Assembly: GCF_023015765.1 (NCBI RefSeq)
Contig: NZ_JALKAL010000008.1
Location: forward strand, 98,939-162,938
DNA length: 64,000 nucleotides
Direction: 5' to 3'
Origin: Ornithinimicrobium sp. F0845
GTDB taxonomy: Bacteria > Actinomycetota > Actinomycetes > Actinomycetales > Dermatophilaceae
The notes under the pieces were generated by a model that worked only from the letters and a program-made list of their open reading frames with translations, was not told where the DNA came from and ran no database searches. The translations under genes were made by a program, and so were the position numbers. Shown one piece after another: positions 9,361-17,313 of this stretch (position 1 is its first letter; each line of letters starts with the position of its first letter).

Positions 9361-9578
9361 GACAACCCCTCGTGTCTTTCCTCGGATAGCTGAGGGGACA
9401 TCGTGGCGGGCACCGCTCAACAACCGCTCAACAGCGCAGTACACCTCCAGGATGACGCTACGCCCTCCGTCCCTTCGCCCCGAGAGCCGGACGGGCGTCC
9501 CAGGGGGCAGGCGTGCCTGCGCCTACGGGAAGCCCTGCGCGACCGTCAGGCCGCTGACGGTCGCTCCCGTGAGCAAGT

Positions 9579-9612
9579 CGCACTACTACAGGGCGCCGCA
9601 CTACTACAGGGC
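9579..9612. repeat. Tandem 16-bp direct repeat (CGCACTACTACAGGGC) in the M20 peptidase promoter
   Basis: CGCACTACTACAGGGC occurs at 9579-9594 and again at 9597-9612, an 18-bp period. The second copy covers the expected -35 position of a promoter whose -10 (TAGGCT) is at 9625-9630. Two identical half-turn-spaced copies at such a place suggest an operator for a repressor or activator. No matching regulator gene is adjacent, except possibly the LuxR-type gene ending upstream. Confidence 0.5.
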
Positions 9613-9624
9613 ATAGTGGAAGGA

Positions 9625-9636
9625 TAGGCTCAGGCA
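9625..9636 (+). promoter_or_regulatory. Candidate leaderless promoter (-10 TAGGCT) of the M20 peptidase gene
   Basis: TAGGCT at 9625-9630 fits the actinobacterial -10 consensus TANNNT and ends 5 bases before the ATG at 9636. Transcription would begin at or next to the A of the start codon. No Shine-Dalgarno sequence is present in front of this ATG, which agrees with a leaderless mRNA. The -35 side holds the tandem repeat instead of a good TTGACA. Confidence 0.45.
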
Positions 9637-10826
9637 TGACGATGAGTGAGGACGCGCGCGCGATCCAGGAGGAGCTCGTGGCCCTGCGGCGCGAGCTGCA
9701 CCAGATCCCCGAGGTCGGCCTGGAGTTGCCCCGGACCCAGGAGATCGTGCTCCGGGCGCTGGAGGGCCTGCCACTGGAGGTCACGACCGGCACTTCCACC
9801 TCCTCCGTCGTAGCGGTCCTGCGTGGTGGGCGGCCGGGCCCGACCGTGCTGCTGCGGGGCGATATGGACGGGCTGCCGGTGACCGAGGCGACCGGGCTGG
9901 AGTATGCCGCCACCACCGGCACCATGCACGCCTGCGGTCACGACCTGCACACCGCGGGGCTGGTCGGGGCGGCGCGGCTGCTGTGCGCCCGGCGTGAGGA
10001 GCTGTGTGGCAGCGTCGTCTTCATGTTCCAGCCGGGGGAGGAAGGGTTCGGCGGGGCGAAGATCATGCTGGAGGAGGGGTTGCTGGCGGCCAGTGGCGAG
10101 AAGCCGATCGCGGCCTACGCCCTCCACGTCTTCCCTGGCCAGCCCGGGCTGTTCGAGTACCGCCCCGGGCCGGTGCTGGCCGGCTCCAACCGGCTCACCA
10201 TCACGGTCACCGGCAGGGGCGGGCACGGCTCACAGCCGCACACGGCGGTCGACCCGGTCGCGGCGCTGCTGGCGATCGGCGCAAGCCTGCAGACCATGGT
10301 CACCCGCCGCTTCAGCGTCTTCGACCCGGTGGTCCTGACGGTCACCCAGCTGTCTGCCGGCGAGGCCGTCAACGTCATCCCGGAGACGGCCTCGCTCGGC
10401 GCGACGGTCCGCACGCTGTCCCACGAGAGCCTGACGAGGGTCCAGGAGGAACTGAACCTGTTGGCCGAGGGTGTCGCCGGTGCCCATGGATGCACCGCAA
10501 CCGTGGACTTCGTGGTGCAGTACCCCGTCACGGTCAACGACGACGACGAGGCACTGTGGGCCGGGGAGCAGCTCCGCGAGGCGTTCGGCGACGAGCGGGT
10601 CGAGCGGGCGGCCGACCCGCTCATGGGGTCCGAGGACTTCTCCTTCGTGCTCGACGAGGTGCCCGGCGCATTCCTGTTCCTGCACTGCAGTCCGCCCGGC
10701 GTCGACCTCGAGACCGCGGCGATGAACCACTCCTCGACGGTGCTCTTCGACGATGCCGTGCTCGCTGACCAGGCGGCCGCGCTCGCGCTGCTGGCGCAGC
10801 GGCGCCTGGAGCGGCAGGCCGGCTGA
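9636..10826 (+). CDS. M20-family metallopeptidase/amidohydrolase
   Basis: The 396-aa product is a complete M20 (AmhX/HipO-like) amidohydrolase. Metal-site motifs are present in order: LLRGDMDGLP (~71), MHACGHDLHT (~96-105), MFQPGEEG (~130) and GSEDFSF (~331). A dimerisation/lid domain with GRGGHGSQPHTAVDP lies at ~194. Such enzymes hydrolyse N-acyl amino acids or small peptides with two bound metal ions in the cytosol; the substrate cannot be read from sequence. The gene stands alone between the LuxR-type regulator and the convergent photolyase gene. A leaderless promoter with a tandem repeat operator lies just upstream, so expression is probably regulated. Length is normal for the family. 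Confidence 0.88.
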   Translation: MTMSEDARAIQEELVALRRELHQIPEVGLELPRTQEIVLRALEGLPLEVTTGTSTSSVVAVLRGGRPGPTVLLRGDMDGLPVTEATGLEYAATTGTMHACGHDLHTAGLVGAARLLCARREELCGSVVFMFQPGEEGFGGAKIMLEEGLLAASGEKPIAAYALHVFPGQPGLFEYRPGPVLAGSNRLTITVTGRGGHGSQPHTAVDPVAALLAIGASLQTMVTRRFSVFDPVVLTVTQLSAGEAVNVIPETASLGATVRTLSHESLTRVQEELNLLAEGVAGAHGCTATVDFVVQYPVTVNDDDEALWAGEQLREAFGDERVERAADPLMGSEDFSFVLDEVPGAFLFLHCSPPGVDLETAAMNHSSTVLFDDAVLADQAAALALLAQRRLERQAG

Positions 10827-10856
10827 GCGGAGAGCCGCCGGAGCGCCACATCCGGG

Positions 10857-12230
10857 TCAGCGCAGCTGCCGAGCGGCGTGGTAGCGGCGCAGGGCCTCGC
10901 GCCGCTCCTCCGCATGGTCGACGATGCGTCGCGGGTAGCCGTGGGTGTATCCCTTCGGGTGGTCCCAGGGGCGGTGCACGCTCCCTCCGGGAAGGTGGCC
11001 GAGCTCGGGCACCCATCGGCGCACGTAGGTGCCGTCGGGATCGAAGCGCTCGCCCTGGGTCACCGGGTTGAAGACCCGCACGTAGGGCGCGGCGTCGGTC
11101 CCGGTCCCCGCGACCCACTGCCAGCCGTGGTTGTTGGAGGCCACGTCCCCGTCGATCAGCCGCTGGAGGAACCACCGGGCACCGACGGGCCACCAGACGT
11201 GCAGGTCCTTGGTGAGGAAGCTGGCCGTCACCATCCGCAACCGGTTGTGCATCCACCCCGTCGCCTCGAGCTGGCGCATGCCGGCGTCGACGAACGGGTA
11301 GCCGGTGCGGCCGCGGCGCCAGGCCTCCACCGCGTCCTCCGGTGTGTCGTAGGCCAGGGCCGACAGACCGGCCCGCAGGTCGGACCAGGCGCTGCGCGGG
11401 TGGTGGTGGAGCACGTCCGCATAGAACTCGCGCCAGGCCAGCTCGGTCACGAAGCGCTCGACCCCCGGCGCGCTCTCATCCGCGAGGTCGGCCAGCAGCG
11501 TCCGCGGGTGGAGGGCGCCGACCTTGAGGTCGGCGGAGATCCGGCTCGTGGCGTCGCGGTCGGGCCGGTCACGCCCCGCGGCATACCCGGTCAGGCCGTC
11601 CTCGCGAAAGGCCCGCCAGCGCTCCAGCGCGGCGCGCTCACCGGCCTCGGGCAGCGCTGGGAGGTCGTCGACGGTCAGCGCGTCGTCCAGCAGCCGCTCG
11701 GCGCCGGGGTCGCTGTCGAGTTCGGCGAGCAGCAGACGCCGGGGGTATGGCGCCGGGCCCGGCCACCCGTGCGTGCGCCACGCCCGCGCGAACGGTGTGA
11801 ACACCCGGTAGGGCTCACCGGACCCGGACCGGACCACACCCGGCCCGACGGCGTAGGGCGTGCCCGTCTCGACCCAGGCCGCCCCGGCGGTGCTCACCGC
11901 CCGCGCAACCGACCGGTCGCGCCGGGCCCCGGCCGGGGTAGTCTCCCGGGTCACGTGGACCGACGCGGCCCCCGTCTCCCGGACCAGGGCCGGGACCACC
12001 TCCCGCGGGTCACCTACGCGCACGGTCAGCCGGCCGTCATACTCCTCCCGAGCGGCCCGGACCGATGCCGCGAGCCAGGCGCGGCGCACCGGTCCGGCCG
12101 GCCCCCACAGCGCGGGGTCGATGACGAACGCGACGGCGACCTCGTGGGACCCGGCCTCACCGCTGGCCGCAAGGAGGGCGGGGTGGTCGCCGCGTCGCAG
12201 GTCGCGGCGCAGCCAGAGCAGGCTCCTCAC
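10857..12230 (-). CDS. phr: Deoxyribodipyrimidine photo-lyase (class I CPD photolyase)
   Basis: The 457-aa product (GTG at 12230, MRSLLWLRRDLRRGDHPAL) has an N-terminal antenna-binding Rossmann domain and the C-terminal FAD-binding helical domain. Signature segments are TGYPFVDAGMRQLEATGWMH and NNHGWQWVAGTGTDAAPY, which bind FAD and the lesion, and the Trp-rich electron-transfer region is intact. It repairs UV-induced cyclobutane dimers using blue light. It is the last gene of a long minus-strand run that starts with crtE, with 26 bases between it and idi, so it probably belongs to the light-induced carotenoid regulon. Photolyase under the same light-responsive control as carotenoids is known in Streptomyces and Thermus; here it is inferred from operon position. 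Confidence 0.92.
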   Translation of the reverse strand: MRSLLWLRRDLRRGDHPALLAASGEAGSHEVAVAFVIDPALWGPAGPVRRAWLAASVRAAREEYDGRLTVRVGDPREVVPALVRETGAASVHVTRETTPAGARRDRSVARAVSTAGAAWVETGTPYAVGPGVVRSGSGEPYRVFTPFARAWRTHGWPGPAPYPRRLLLAELDSDPGAERLLDDALTVDDLPALPEAGERAALERWRAFREDGLTGYAAGRDRPDRDATSRISADLKVGALHPRTLLADLADESAPGVERFVTELAWREFYADVLHHHPRSAWSDLRAGLSALAYDTPEDAVEAWRRGRTGYPFVDAGMRQLEATGWMHNRLRMVTASFLTKDLHVWWPVGARWFLQRLIDGDVASNNHGWQWVAGTGTDAAPYVRVFNPVTQGERFDPDGTYVRRWVPELGHLPGGSVHRPWDHPKGYTHGYPRRIVDHAEERREALRRYHAARQLR

Positions 12231-12255
12231 GTCCGCGTCCCCAGGCGTCCCAGGG

Positions 12256-12813
12256 TCATCGAGCAGCCCCTGAGCCCGGAGCCCCGCCGCGCAGCGTGCC
12301 GAGCTGGGTGAGCTGCTCCACGAGCCAGGGGCTCAGCGCCCACGGAGCTGCGCCCGCCGCGGCGGACAGTTCCTCCGGGCTGACCCAGCGCAGCTCCATG
12401 ACCTCCGCGGGGTGGGGTCGCGGGGTGTCGACCGTCCGGGCGGCGAAGACCGGGCACACCTCGTGCTCGACCACGCCGGAGGCGTCGGTGGCGCGGTAGC
12501 GGAAGTCGGGCAGGAGCGACTGCACGTCGATGAGCTCGATGCCCAGCTCGTGCCGGGCGTGCCGGCGGACCGCGTCGAGGATGTCCTCACCCGGTCGGGG
12601 GTGTCCGCAGAACGCGTTGGTCCACACGCCCGGCCAGGTGCGTTTGGTGAGCGCGCGGCGGGTGAGCAGGACGCGTCCGGCCTCGTCGGAGAGGTGGCAG
12701 GAGAACGCCAGGTGCAGGGGCGTGTCCGTGCCGTGGACGGACTCCCGTGGCGCGGTCCCGGTCGGGGTGCCGCGCTCGTCGAGCAGTACGACCTCATCGG
12801 GCAGTGTGGTCAT
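12256..12813 (-). CDS. idi: Isopentenyl-diphosphate delta-isomerase (type I)
   Basis: ATG at 12813 follows GAAGGGTGA. The 185-aa protein is a NUDIX-fold type I isomerase: TNAFCGHPRPGED carries the catalytic Cys, and RHARHELGIE plus EHEVCPVF supply the metal-binding and catalytic Glu residues. It converts IPP to DMAPP, the starter for prenyl chain synthesis, and so feeds CrtE directly. It lies 4 bases downstream of the glycosyltransferase in the carotenoid operon. A longer reading of the frame upstream exists but is antisense-like and lacks a ribosome site. Type I enzymes depend on Mg/Mn or Zn and are cytosolic. Confidence 0.93.
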   Translation of the reverse strand: MTTLPDEVVLLDERGTPTGTAPRESVHGTDTPLHLAFSCHLSDEAGRVLLTRRALTKRTWPGVWTNAFCGHPRPGEDILDAVRRHARHELGIELIDVQSLLPDFRYRATDASGVVEHEVCPVFAARTVDTPRPHPAEVMELRWVSPEELSAAAGAAPWALSPWLVEQLTQLGTLRGGAPGSGAAR

Positions 12814-12817
12814 CGAG

Positions 12818-13603
12818 TCACCCTTCTTCTGGTGTGCTGCGGGGGTCGGAGTATGCCGTGCCGGTCCGGGTGGGTGCGGGCCGCCCGAGCGTGACGGCCC
12901 AGCGCTCCCAGGGCGGGGCCTCGGCCCAGTTGAGCCGCAACGTGCGAAACGCCCGGAACAGGCGTCGCCGCAGCTGGCGGACGCCCACGAGGGAGCGCAC
13001 GGACACCTCGACCCGCAACCACGGGTCGAGGTGGACGTGCGCCCCGGGGCCGAGCACGAGTGCGAGGTCCATGTCGTCGTGCAGTTCGGGGTCCTCCCGG
13101 TGGACCTTCCCCGAGGCGCGCCGCCAGGCCTCGCTCCGCACCGCCATCGAGGAGCCCCACAGCACGTGGTGCCCGGTCGCCGCCAGGCCGAGCACGTAGT
13201 AGGCGCCGAGGTAGCCGACGGCGAGCACCTGCCGCAGCACCGGCGGAGCGTCACGGAACACGCCGGTGCCGGTGACGGCGACCGTCCCCGGGCGGCGTCC
13301 GAACGTGTCGACGATCCGCTCGACCCAGTCGGGCGCCGGGAGCGAGTCCGCGTCGAGGCGGGCGATGACCGAACCGAGCGCGGCGTCATACCCGGTCGCG
13401 GCCGCTGCCGGGATGCCGACGGCGAGCTCTGTCACCACGCGGGCACCGTGGGCAAGGGCCACTCCGGCCGAGTCGTCCGTGGAGGCGTTGTCCACCACGA
13501 CGACCTCGAGGGGCGGGACGGTCTGCTGGGCCAGCGCAGCGAGACAGCGCCGGAGGTGCTCGGCGTCGTCTCGGACCGGGATCACCACACTCACCTCAGT
13601 CAC
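12818..13603 (-). CDS. GT2-family glycosyltransferase, probable carotenoid glucosyltransferase
   Basis: GTG at 13603 with GGGAGG four bases upstream gives a 261-aa protein (VTEVSVVIPVRDDAEHLRR). It shows the GT-A fold motifs: VVVDNASTDDS (nucleotide binding), ARLDADSLPAPDW (DXD-like) and DDMDLALVLG late in the protein (acceptor/base region). The gene overlaps its upstream neighbour by 8 bases and sits inside the carotenoid operon. GT2 enzymes in corynebacterial and micrococcal C50 clusters (CrtX) add glucose to the terminal hydroxyls of decaprenoxanthin or sarcinaxanthin, so the same role is likely here. The enzyme family is firm; the acceptor is inferred. Confidence 0.8.
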   Translation of the reverse strand: MTEVSVVIPVRDDAEHLRRCLAALAQQTVPPLEVVVVDNASTDDSAGVALAHGARVVTELAVGIPAAAATGYDAALGSVIARLDADSLPAPDWVERIVDTFGRRPGTVAVTGTGVFRDAPPVLRQVLAVGYLGAYYVLGLAATGHHVLWGSSMAVRSEAWRRASGKVHREDPELHDDMDLALVLGPGAHVHLDPWLRVEVSVRSLVGVRQLRRRLFRAFRTLRLNWAEAPPWERWAVTLGRPAPTRTGTAYSDPRSTPEEG

Positions 13604-14132
13604 GAGACCTCCCGACGGCCAGGGCCACGCCTGCGGCAGCCGACCCGAGGACGCCTGCCACGAGATCGCCGACCGTGTCGTCATAACCGACCTGGATGGC
13701 GTCGTTGATCCAGGTATGGCCCAGCCACTCGCCGGCCTCCCAGAGCACGCCGAGCAGCGCTCCCAGGCCGGTGGTCAGCACGACCAGTCCGGAGGCAGGC
13801 AACCGCGGGGGGAGCATCCCGACCCGCGGCATCGCCAGCACCGCTGCGGCCGCAAGCAGGCCGTTGGCGAGCGCATGCACGACGAGGTCGAGGTGCGGCA
13901 GTGCGACGTACCAGTCGAGGACCGCTGCCCACGCCCCGAGCAGGATGGTCGCGCCGGTCGCGACCTGCAGCGGCCCCGGCAGCCGGGCCACACGCGGGAC
14001 GGTCAGCCCCAGCAGCACGAGCGCGAAGAGGGCGACCGCTACGGCGTCCCACCAGAAGGCGGCGACGATCGAGGCGACGCCGCCCACCGCGAGGGCGTCC
14101 GTCGCCACACGCGACCAGCGCGGCCCGGGCAC
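13596..14132 (-). CDS. Small multi-pass membrane protein (DUF2238/VanZ-like) in the carotenoid operon
   Basis: The 178-aa product has about five hydrophobic helices (e.g. VASIVAAFWWDAVAVALFAL, LVVLTTGLGALLGVLWEAGE). Near the C-terminus, EAGEWLGHTW and YDDTVGDLVAGVLGS resemble the acidic motifs of DUF2238/YjdF-type membrane proteins. Start choice is uncertain: GTG at 14132 is used here, TTG at 14150 would overlap crtEb, and neither has a clear ribosome site. Translation is probably coupled to crtEb, whose stop is at 14140. The function is unknown. Its place between the prenyl-elongase and the glycosyltransferase suggests a role in carotenoid modification, transport or membrane placement, but nothing in the sequence proves this. 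Confidence 0.6.
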   Translation of the reverse strand: MPGPRWSRVATDALAVGGVASIVAAFWWDAVAVALFALVLLGLTVPRVARLPGPLQVATGATILLGAWAAVLDWYVALPHLDLVVHALANGLLAAAAVLAMPRVGMLPPRLPASGLVVLTTGLGALLGVLWEAGEWLGHTWINDAIQVGYDDTVGDLVAGVLGSAAAGVALAVGRSRD

Positions 14133-14139
14133 GAGGAGT

Positions 14140-15039
14140 TCAGGACGCAAGGGCCATCCACAGGAAGAGTTGGGTGATGAGGAAGCCGGACACCTGGTTG
14201 AGCCAGAGGAAGCGGCGCCAGCCGCCGTTGGCCCGTTCGCAGTCACCGTCGGAGATGGTGAGGTAGGGCGCGATGCTGGCGGCGTAGGGGAGGGCCAGCA
14301 GGCCGGCGAGCGCGGCAGGCCAGCCGGTGGGGATCAGGAGCGCACCCGCGAGTAGGTAGCCGACGAACGCGGCGCGGACGGTGCGGGCCGCCCCCAGCCA
14401 GGTCGCGATGGAGGCGATGCCGGCCTCGCGGTCTGGCAGGATGTCCTGCACCGCGCCGAACGCCTGGGAGGCCATGCCCCAGACGAAGAACGCGGTCAGC
14501 GCGAGGAGCACGGGCGGCGTGAAGGCCCCGCCGGCCAGCGCCACGCCCAGGACGGCCGGGCTGACAAAGTGGGTGCTGGAGGTGATCGAGTCCAGGACCG
14601 GTAGCTCCTTCCATCGCAGGCCGGGCGCGGAGTAGGCGATGACCGCGAAGACGCTGACGCCCAGCACCAGGGTCGAGGCGAGGTCGCCGAGGACCACGAG
14701 AGCCAGGACGAATGGCAGGTTGGTCAGTACGGCGGCCCACAGGATCAGCCGGTGCCAGCGCGGGGAGAGCACGATGCCCTGGACCCCGCCCTTGCGCGGG
14801 TTGCGCAGGTCGGACTCGTAGTCGAAGACGTCGTTGACGCCATACATGAGCAGGTTGTAGGGGATGAGGAGCCAGAGGGTGCCGACCACGAGCGTGACCG
14901 TGACCCCCCCGCCAGCCAGCAGGTAGGCGGCGGCGAAGGGGTAGGCGGTGTTGATCCAGCTCACCGGGCGCGAGGAGCCGACCAGTTGCCGGACGGCTGG
15001 ACCGAAGCCGGACTGCGCGGTCGTGGTCGCGGTCGTCAC
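14140..15039 (-). CDS. crtEb: Lycopene elongase (UbiA-type prenyltransferase, C50 carotenoid synthesis)
   Basis: GTG at 15039 overlaps the crtYf stop (GTGA). The 299-aa membrane protein has the UbiA fold with the first Asp-rich motif NDVFDYESD and the second DILPDREAG, plus 7-9 hydrophobic helices. In C50 carotenoid clusters (CrtEb of Corynebacterium, LbtA/LbtBC of Dietzia, CrtE2 of Micrococcus) this enzyme adds two DMAPP units to lycopene to give flavuxanthin-type C50 products. Its position directly after the two small cyclase subunits is the typical C50 arrangement and separates it from menaquinone or heme UbiA enzymes. An upstream extension of the frame would run over crtYf and is not needed. 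Confidence 0.88.
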   Translation of the reverse strand: MTTATTTAQSGFGPAVRQLVGSSRPVSWINTAYPFAAAYLLAGGGVTVTLVVGTLWLLIPYNLLMYGVNDVFDYESDLRNPRKGGVQGIVLSPRWHRLILWAAVLTNLPFVLALVVLGDLASTLVLGVSVFAVIAYSAPGLRWKELPVLDSITSSTHFVSPAVLGVALAGGAFTPPVLLALTAFFVWGMASQAFGAVQDILPDREAGIASIATWLGAARTVRAAFVGYLLAGALLIPTGWPAALAGLLALPYAASIAPYLTISDGDCERANGGWRRFLWLNQVSGFLITQLFLWMALAS

Positions 15040-15347
15040 GGCACCTCCGGTGGTGCGGTCAGCAGCTCGCGCAGCGACGGCAGGAGGAGGCCGGCGGCCA
15101 GCGGCCACGCGAGGTCCTCGACGGGCGCGCGCCACAGACGCACCCCGAGCAGCGAGCTCTCATCGAAGCGGAACAGGTCGGCCAGGATCATCACGCTGTC
15201 GAAGACGACGGTGAGCACGAGGAGGACGATGATGGTGACGCCCGTCGTCAGCCACCAGCGGGCGCCGAGTCCGCGGCGCACCGTGGCGAGGAGGGCCACG
15301 GCCGCGGAGAGGGCCACGAAGACGACAGCGAGGCCGGCGTAGCTCAT
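15036..15347 (-). CDS. crtYf: C50 carotenoid cyclase subunit (CrtYf-type)
   Basis: A 103-aa integral membrane protein with three hydrophobic helices. RFDESSLLGVRLWRAPVEDL carries the conserved acidic loop of lycopene cyclase-domain proteins (…PVEDLAWPL). It works as a heterodimer with the preceding small protein to form the terminal rings of C50 carotenoids. ATG overlaps the stop of crtYe (TGATG) and its own stop overlaps the crtEb start, so the three are tightly coupled. Whether the product ring is epsilon (decaprenoxanthin), gamma (sarcinaxanthin) or beta cannot be decided from sequence by eye. Confidence 0.85.
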   Translation of the reverse strand: MSYAGLAVVFVALSAAVALLATVRRGLGARWWLTTGVTIIVLLVLTVVFDSVMILADLFRFDESSLLGVRLWRAPVEDLAWPLAAGLLLPSLRELLTAPPEVP

Positions 15348-15685
15348 CAGCCGGCCTCCCGGGAGGCCGGGGCGCGGGAGATGACGATCCGCACCAGACC
15401 GTGCAGGACCAGGGTGATGTAGCAGAGGAAGGTGATGAAGAGCAGCTCCTCGACCGGCAGCTCGGGAGCGAGCATCACGCCGGTCATCGCCGCGCTGTCG
15501 CCGCGGTGGTAGAAGCCGAGCGCGATGGCGACGATGTCCCAGAGCAGGAAGAATCCGATGCCGACCGCGAGCACCGCGAGTGAGCGGCGCCGGTCACGCC
15601 AGAGCACGAGCTGGAACCTGGCGTCGAGGAGCGCCATGCACCCGGTCGAGGCGAGCAGCGCGGCGGCATAGGCGAGGGCAGTCAC
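15347..15685 (-). CDS. crtYe: C50 carotenoid cyclase subunit (CrtYe-type)
   Basis: A 112-aa protein starting with GTG at 15685, overlapping the crtI stop (GTGA). It has three hydrophobic helices and the motif APELPVEELLFITFLCY, the counterpart of the PxE(E/D) loop conserved in heterodimeric lycopene cyclases. It is the first of the two small cyclase subunits and is required together with the next gene. The C-terminal tail is basic. The family is clear; ring specificity is not. Confidence 0.85.
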   Translation of the reverse strand: MTALAYAAALLASTGCMALLDARFQLVLWRDRRRSLAVLAVGIGFFLLWDIVAIALGFYHRGDSAAMTGVMLAPELPVEELLFITFLCYITLVLHGLVRIVISRAPASREAG

Positions 15686-17313
15686 GCGACCCCGCTGCGG
15701 TGTCTGGCCGGAGTCGGCACGGGGGAGGGGCCGGCAGAGGTGTCACCGCGCAGGTGCTTGAGCACCAGCTCGGCGCTGATCAGGCACATCGGCACCCCGA
15801 TGCCGGGGATGGTGCTCGAACCCGCGTAGTAGAGACCGGCGACGTGGCGTGAGGTGTTGCGAGCTCGGAACATCGCGCTCTGCCGGAGAGTGTGGGCCGG
15901 GCCGAGCATGCCGCCTCGCCAGGCCGACAGGTCTGCGGAGAAGTCGCCGGGACCTACGGTTTGCCGCACGACGACCCGATCGGCGAGGTCGGGGATGTCG
16001 GCCCATCGGGCGACCTGGGCGACCGCGCGGTCCGCGATCGCCTCGACCGCGGCGTCGCCGCCGCCGTCCCGTCCGCCCCGGCCCAGGTCCGGGTCGGCGG
16101 GGACCGGCACGAGGACGAAGAGGTTCTCGTGACCCTCCGGCGCGACGGCGGGGTCGGTTGCGGACGGTTTGCAGACGTAGACCGAGGCCGGGTCGGGGAC
16201 GTGGCCGGTGGAGATCGCCTCGAAGTTGGCCCGCCAGTCGTGAGTGAAGAAGAGCGAGTGGTGCGGCAGCTGCGGCAGCCGGTCGCGCACGCCGAGCAGC
16301 ACGAGCACCGCCCCGGGACCGGAGGTGCGCCGGTCCCAGTAGCGCTGGGGGTAGGTCCGCAGCTGCTCCGGCAGGAGTCTCGTCTCGAGGTGGTGCAGGT
16401 CCCCGGCACCGACGACCACGTCAGCCCGGTGCAGGTGCTCGCCGCCGTCGGCGTCGCGCCACCGCACGCCGGTGACGCGCGCGCGGCACCTCCGGCCGCG
16501 CACAAGGGTGCGGTCGGCTGCGGCGGTGGTGACCTCGGTGACCGTCGCGCCGGTCCGGATCCGCACCCCCCGCTCGAGGGCGAGGTCGGCGACCGCCTCG
16601 ACGAGCCGGCTGAAGCCGCCGTGGGGGTAGAGCACGCCGCCGGTGAGGTCGAGCGCGCTCATCAGGTGGTAGAGGCTCGGTGTGCGGTCCGGCGAGGACC
16701 CGAGGAAGACGGCCGGGTAGCCGAGGACCTGCCGCAGCCGGGGGTCGCGGAAGCGGGACGCGACGAGGGTCTCCAGCGACCGCGTCAGGAGTGGCAGGAT
16801 CCGGGGCAGGTGGGCCAGGACCTCCGGGGAGGCGAGGTTCGTGGGCGCCGTGAAGCTGGTGTAGAGGAAGCGCCGCAGGGCGAGATCGTAGACCTCCCGG
16901 GCGGAGCGCAGGTATGCCGTCAGTCGCCTGCCCGCCCCCGGCTCCACCTGGTCGAAGGTGGCGGCGTTGGCACCGGCGTCGGCCACGACGTCCAGGTGCG
17001 GCGGCTGCTCCTGCCCGGGTGCTCCCTCGAAGAAGACGCGGTAGGCAGGGTCCAGCGTGTGCAGGTCGAGCTGGTCCTGCGCCGAGGTCCCCAGCAGCTG
17101 GAAGAAGTGGTCGAAGACCTCAGGCATGAGATACCACGACGGCCCGGTGTCGAACCGGAAGCCGCCGGCGGCATGGGAACCGGCGCGACCGCCCACGGCG
17201 GGCCGCTGCTCGAACAGCTCAACGACATACCCCTCCTCGGCGAGGAGGGCCGCGGTCGCGAGCCCGGCGATGCCACCGCCGACGATCGCCACACTGTTCC
17301 CTGTGCTGCTCAT
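15682..17313 (-). CDS. crtI: Phytoene desaturase (CrtI)
   Basis: ATG at 17313 overlaps the crtB stop (ATGA). The 543-aa product starts with a dinucleotide-binding motif (VAIVGGGIAGLATAALLAEE), followed by VGGRAGSH and FDTGPSWYLMP. It ends with the bacterial-type phytoene dehydrogenase signature (AGLYYAGSSTIPGIGVPMCL). CrtI introduces four double bonds in phytoene to make lycopene, with FAD, at the membrane surface. A much longer open frame continues upstream but is the shadow of crtB. Length and motifs are typical. Lycopene is then elongated and cyclised by the products of the next three genes. Confidence 0.95.
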   Translation of the reverse strand: MSSTGNSVAIVGGGIAGLATAALLAEEGYVVELFEQRPAVGGRAGSHAAGGFRFDTGPSWYLMPEVFDHFFQLLGTSAQDQLDLHTLDPAYRVFFEGAPGQEQPPHLDVVADAGANAATFDQVEPGAGRRLTAYLRSAREVYDLALRRFLYTSFTAPTNLASPEVLAHLPRILPLLTRSLETLVASRFRDPRLRQVLGYPAVFLGSSPDRTPSLYHLMSALDLTGGVLYPHGGFSRLVEAVADLALERGVRIRTGATVTEVTTAAADRTLVRGRRCRARVTGVRWRDADGGEHLHRADVVVGAGDLHHLETRLLPEQLRTYPQRYWDRRTSGPGAVLVLLGVRDRLPQLPHHSLFFTHDWRANFEAISTGHVPDPASVYVCKPSATDPAVAPEGHENLFVLVPVPADPDLGRGGRDGGGDAAVEAIADRAVAQVARWADIPDLADRVVVRQTVGPGDFSADLSAWRGGMLGPAHTLRQSAMFRARNTSRHVAGLYYAGSSTIPGIGVPMCLISAELVLKHLRGDTSAGPSPVPTPARHRSGVA

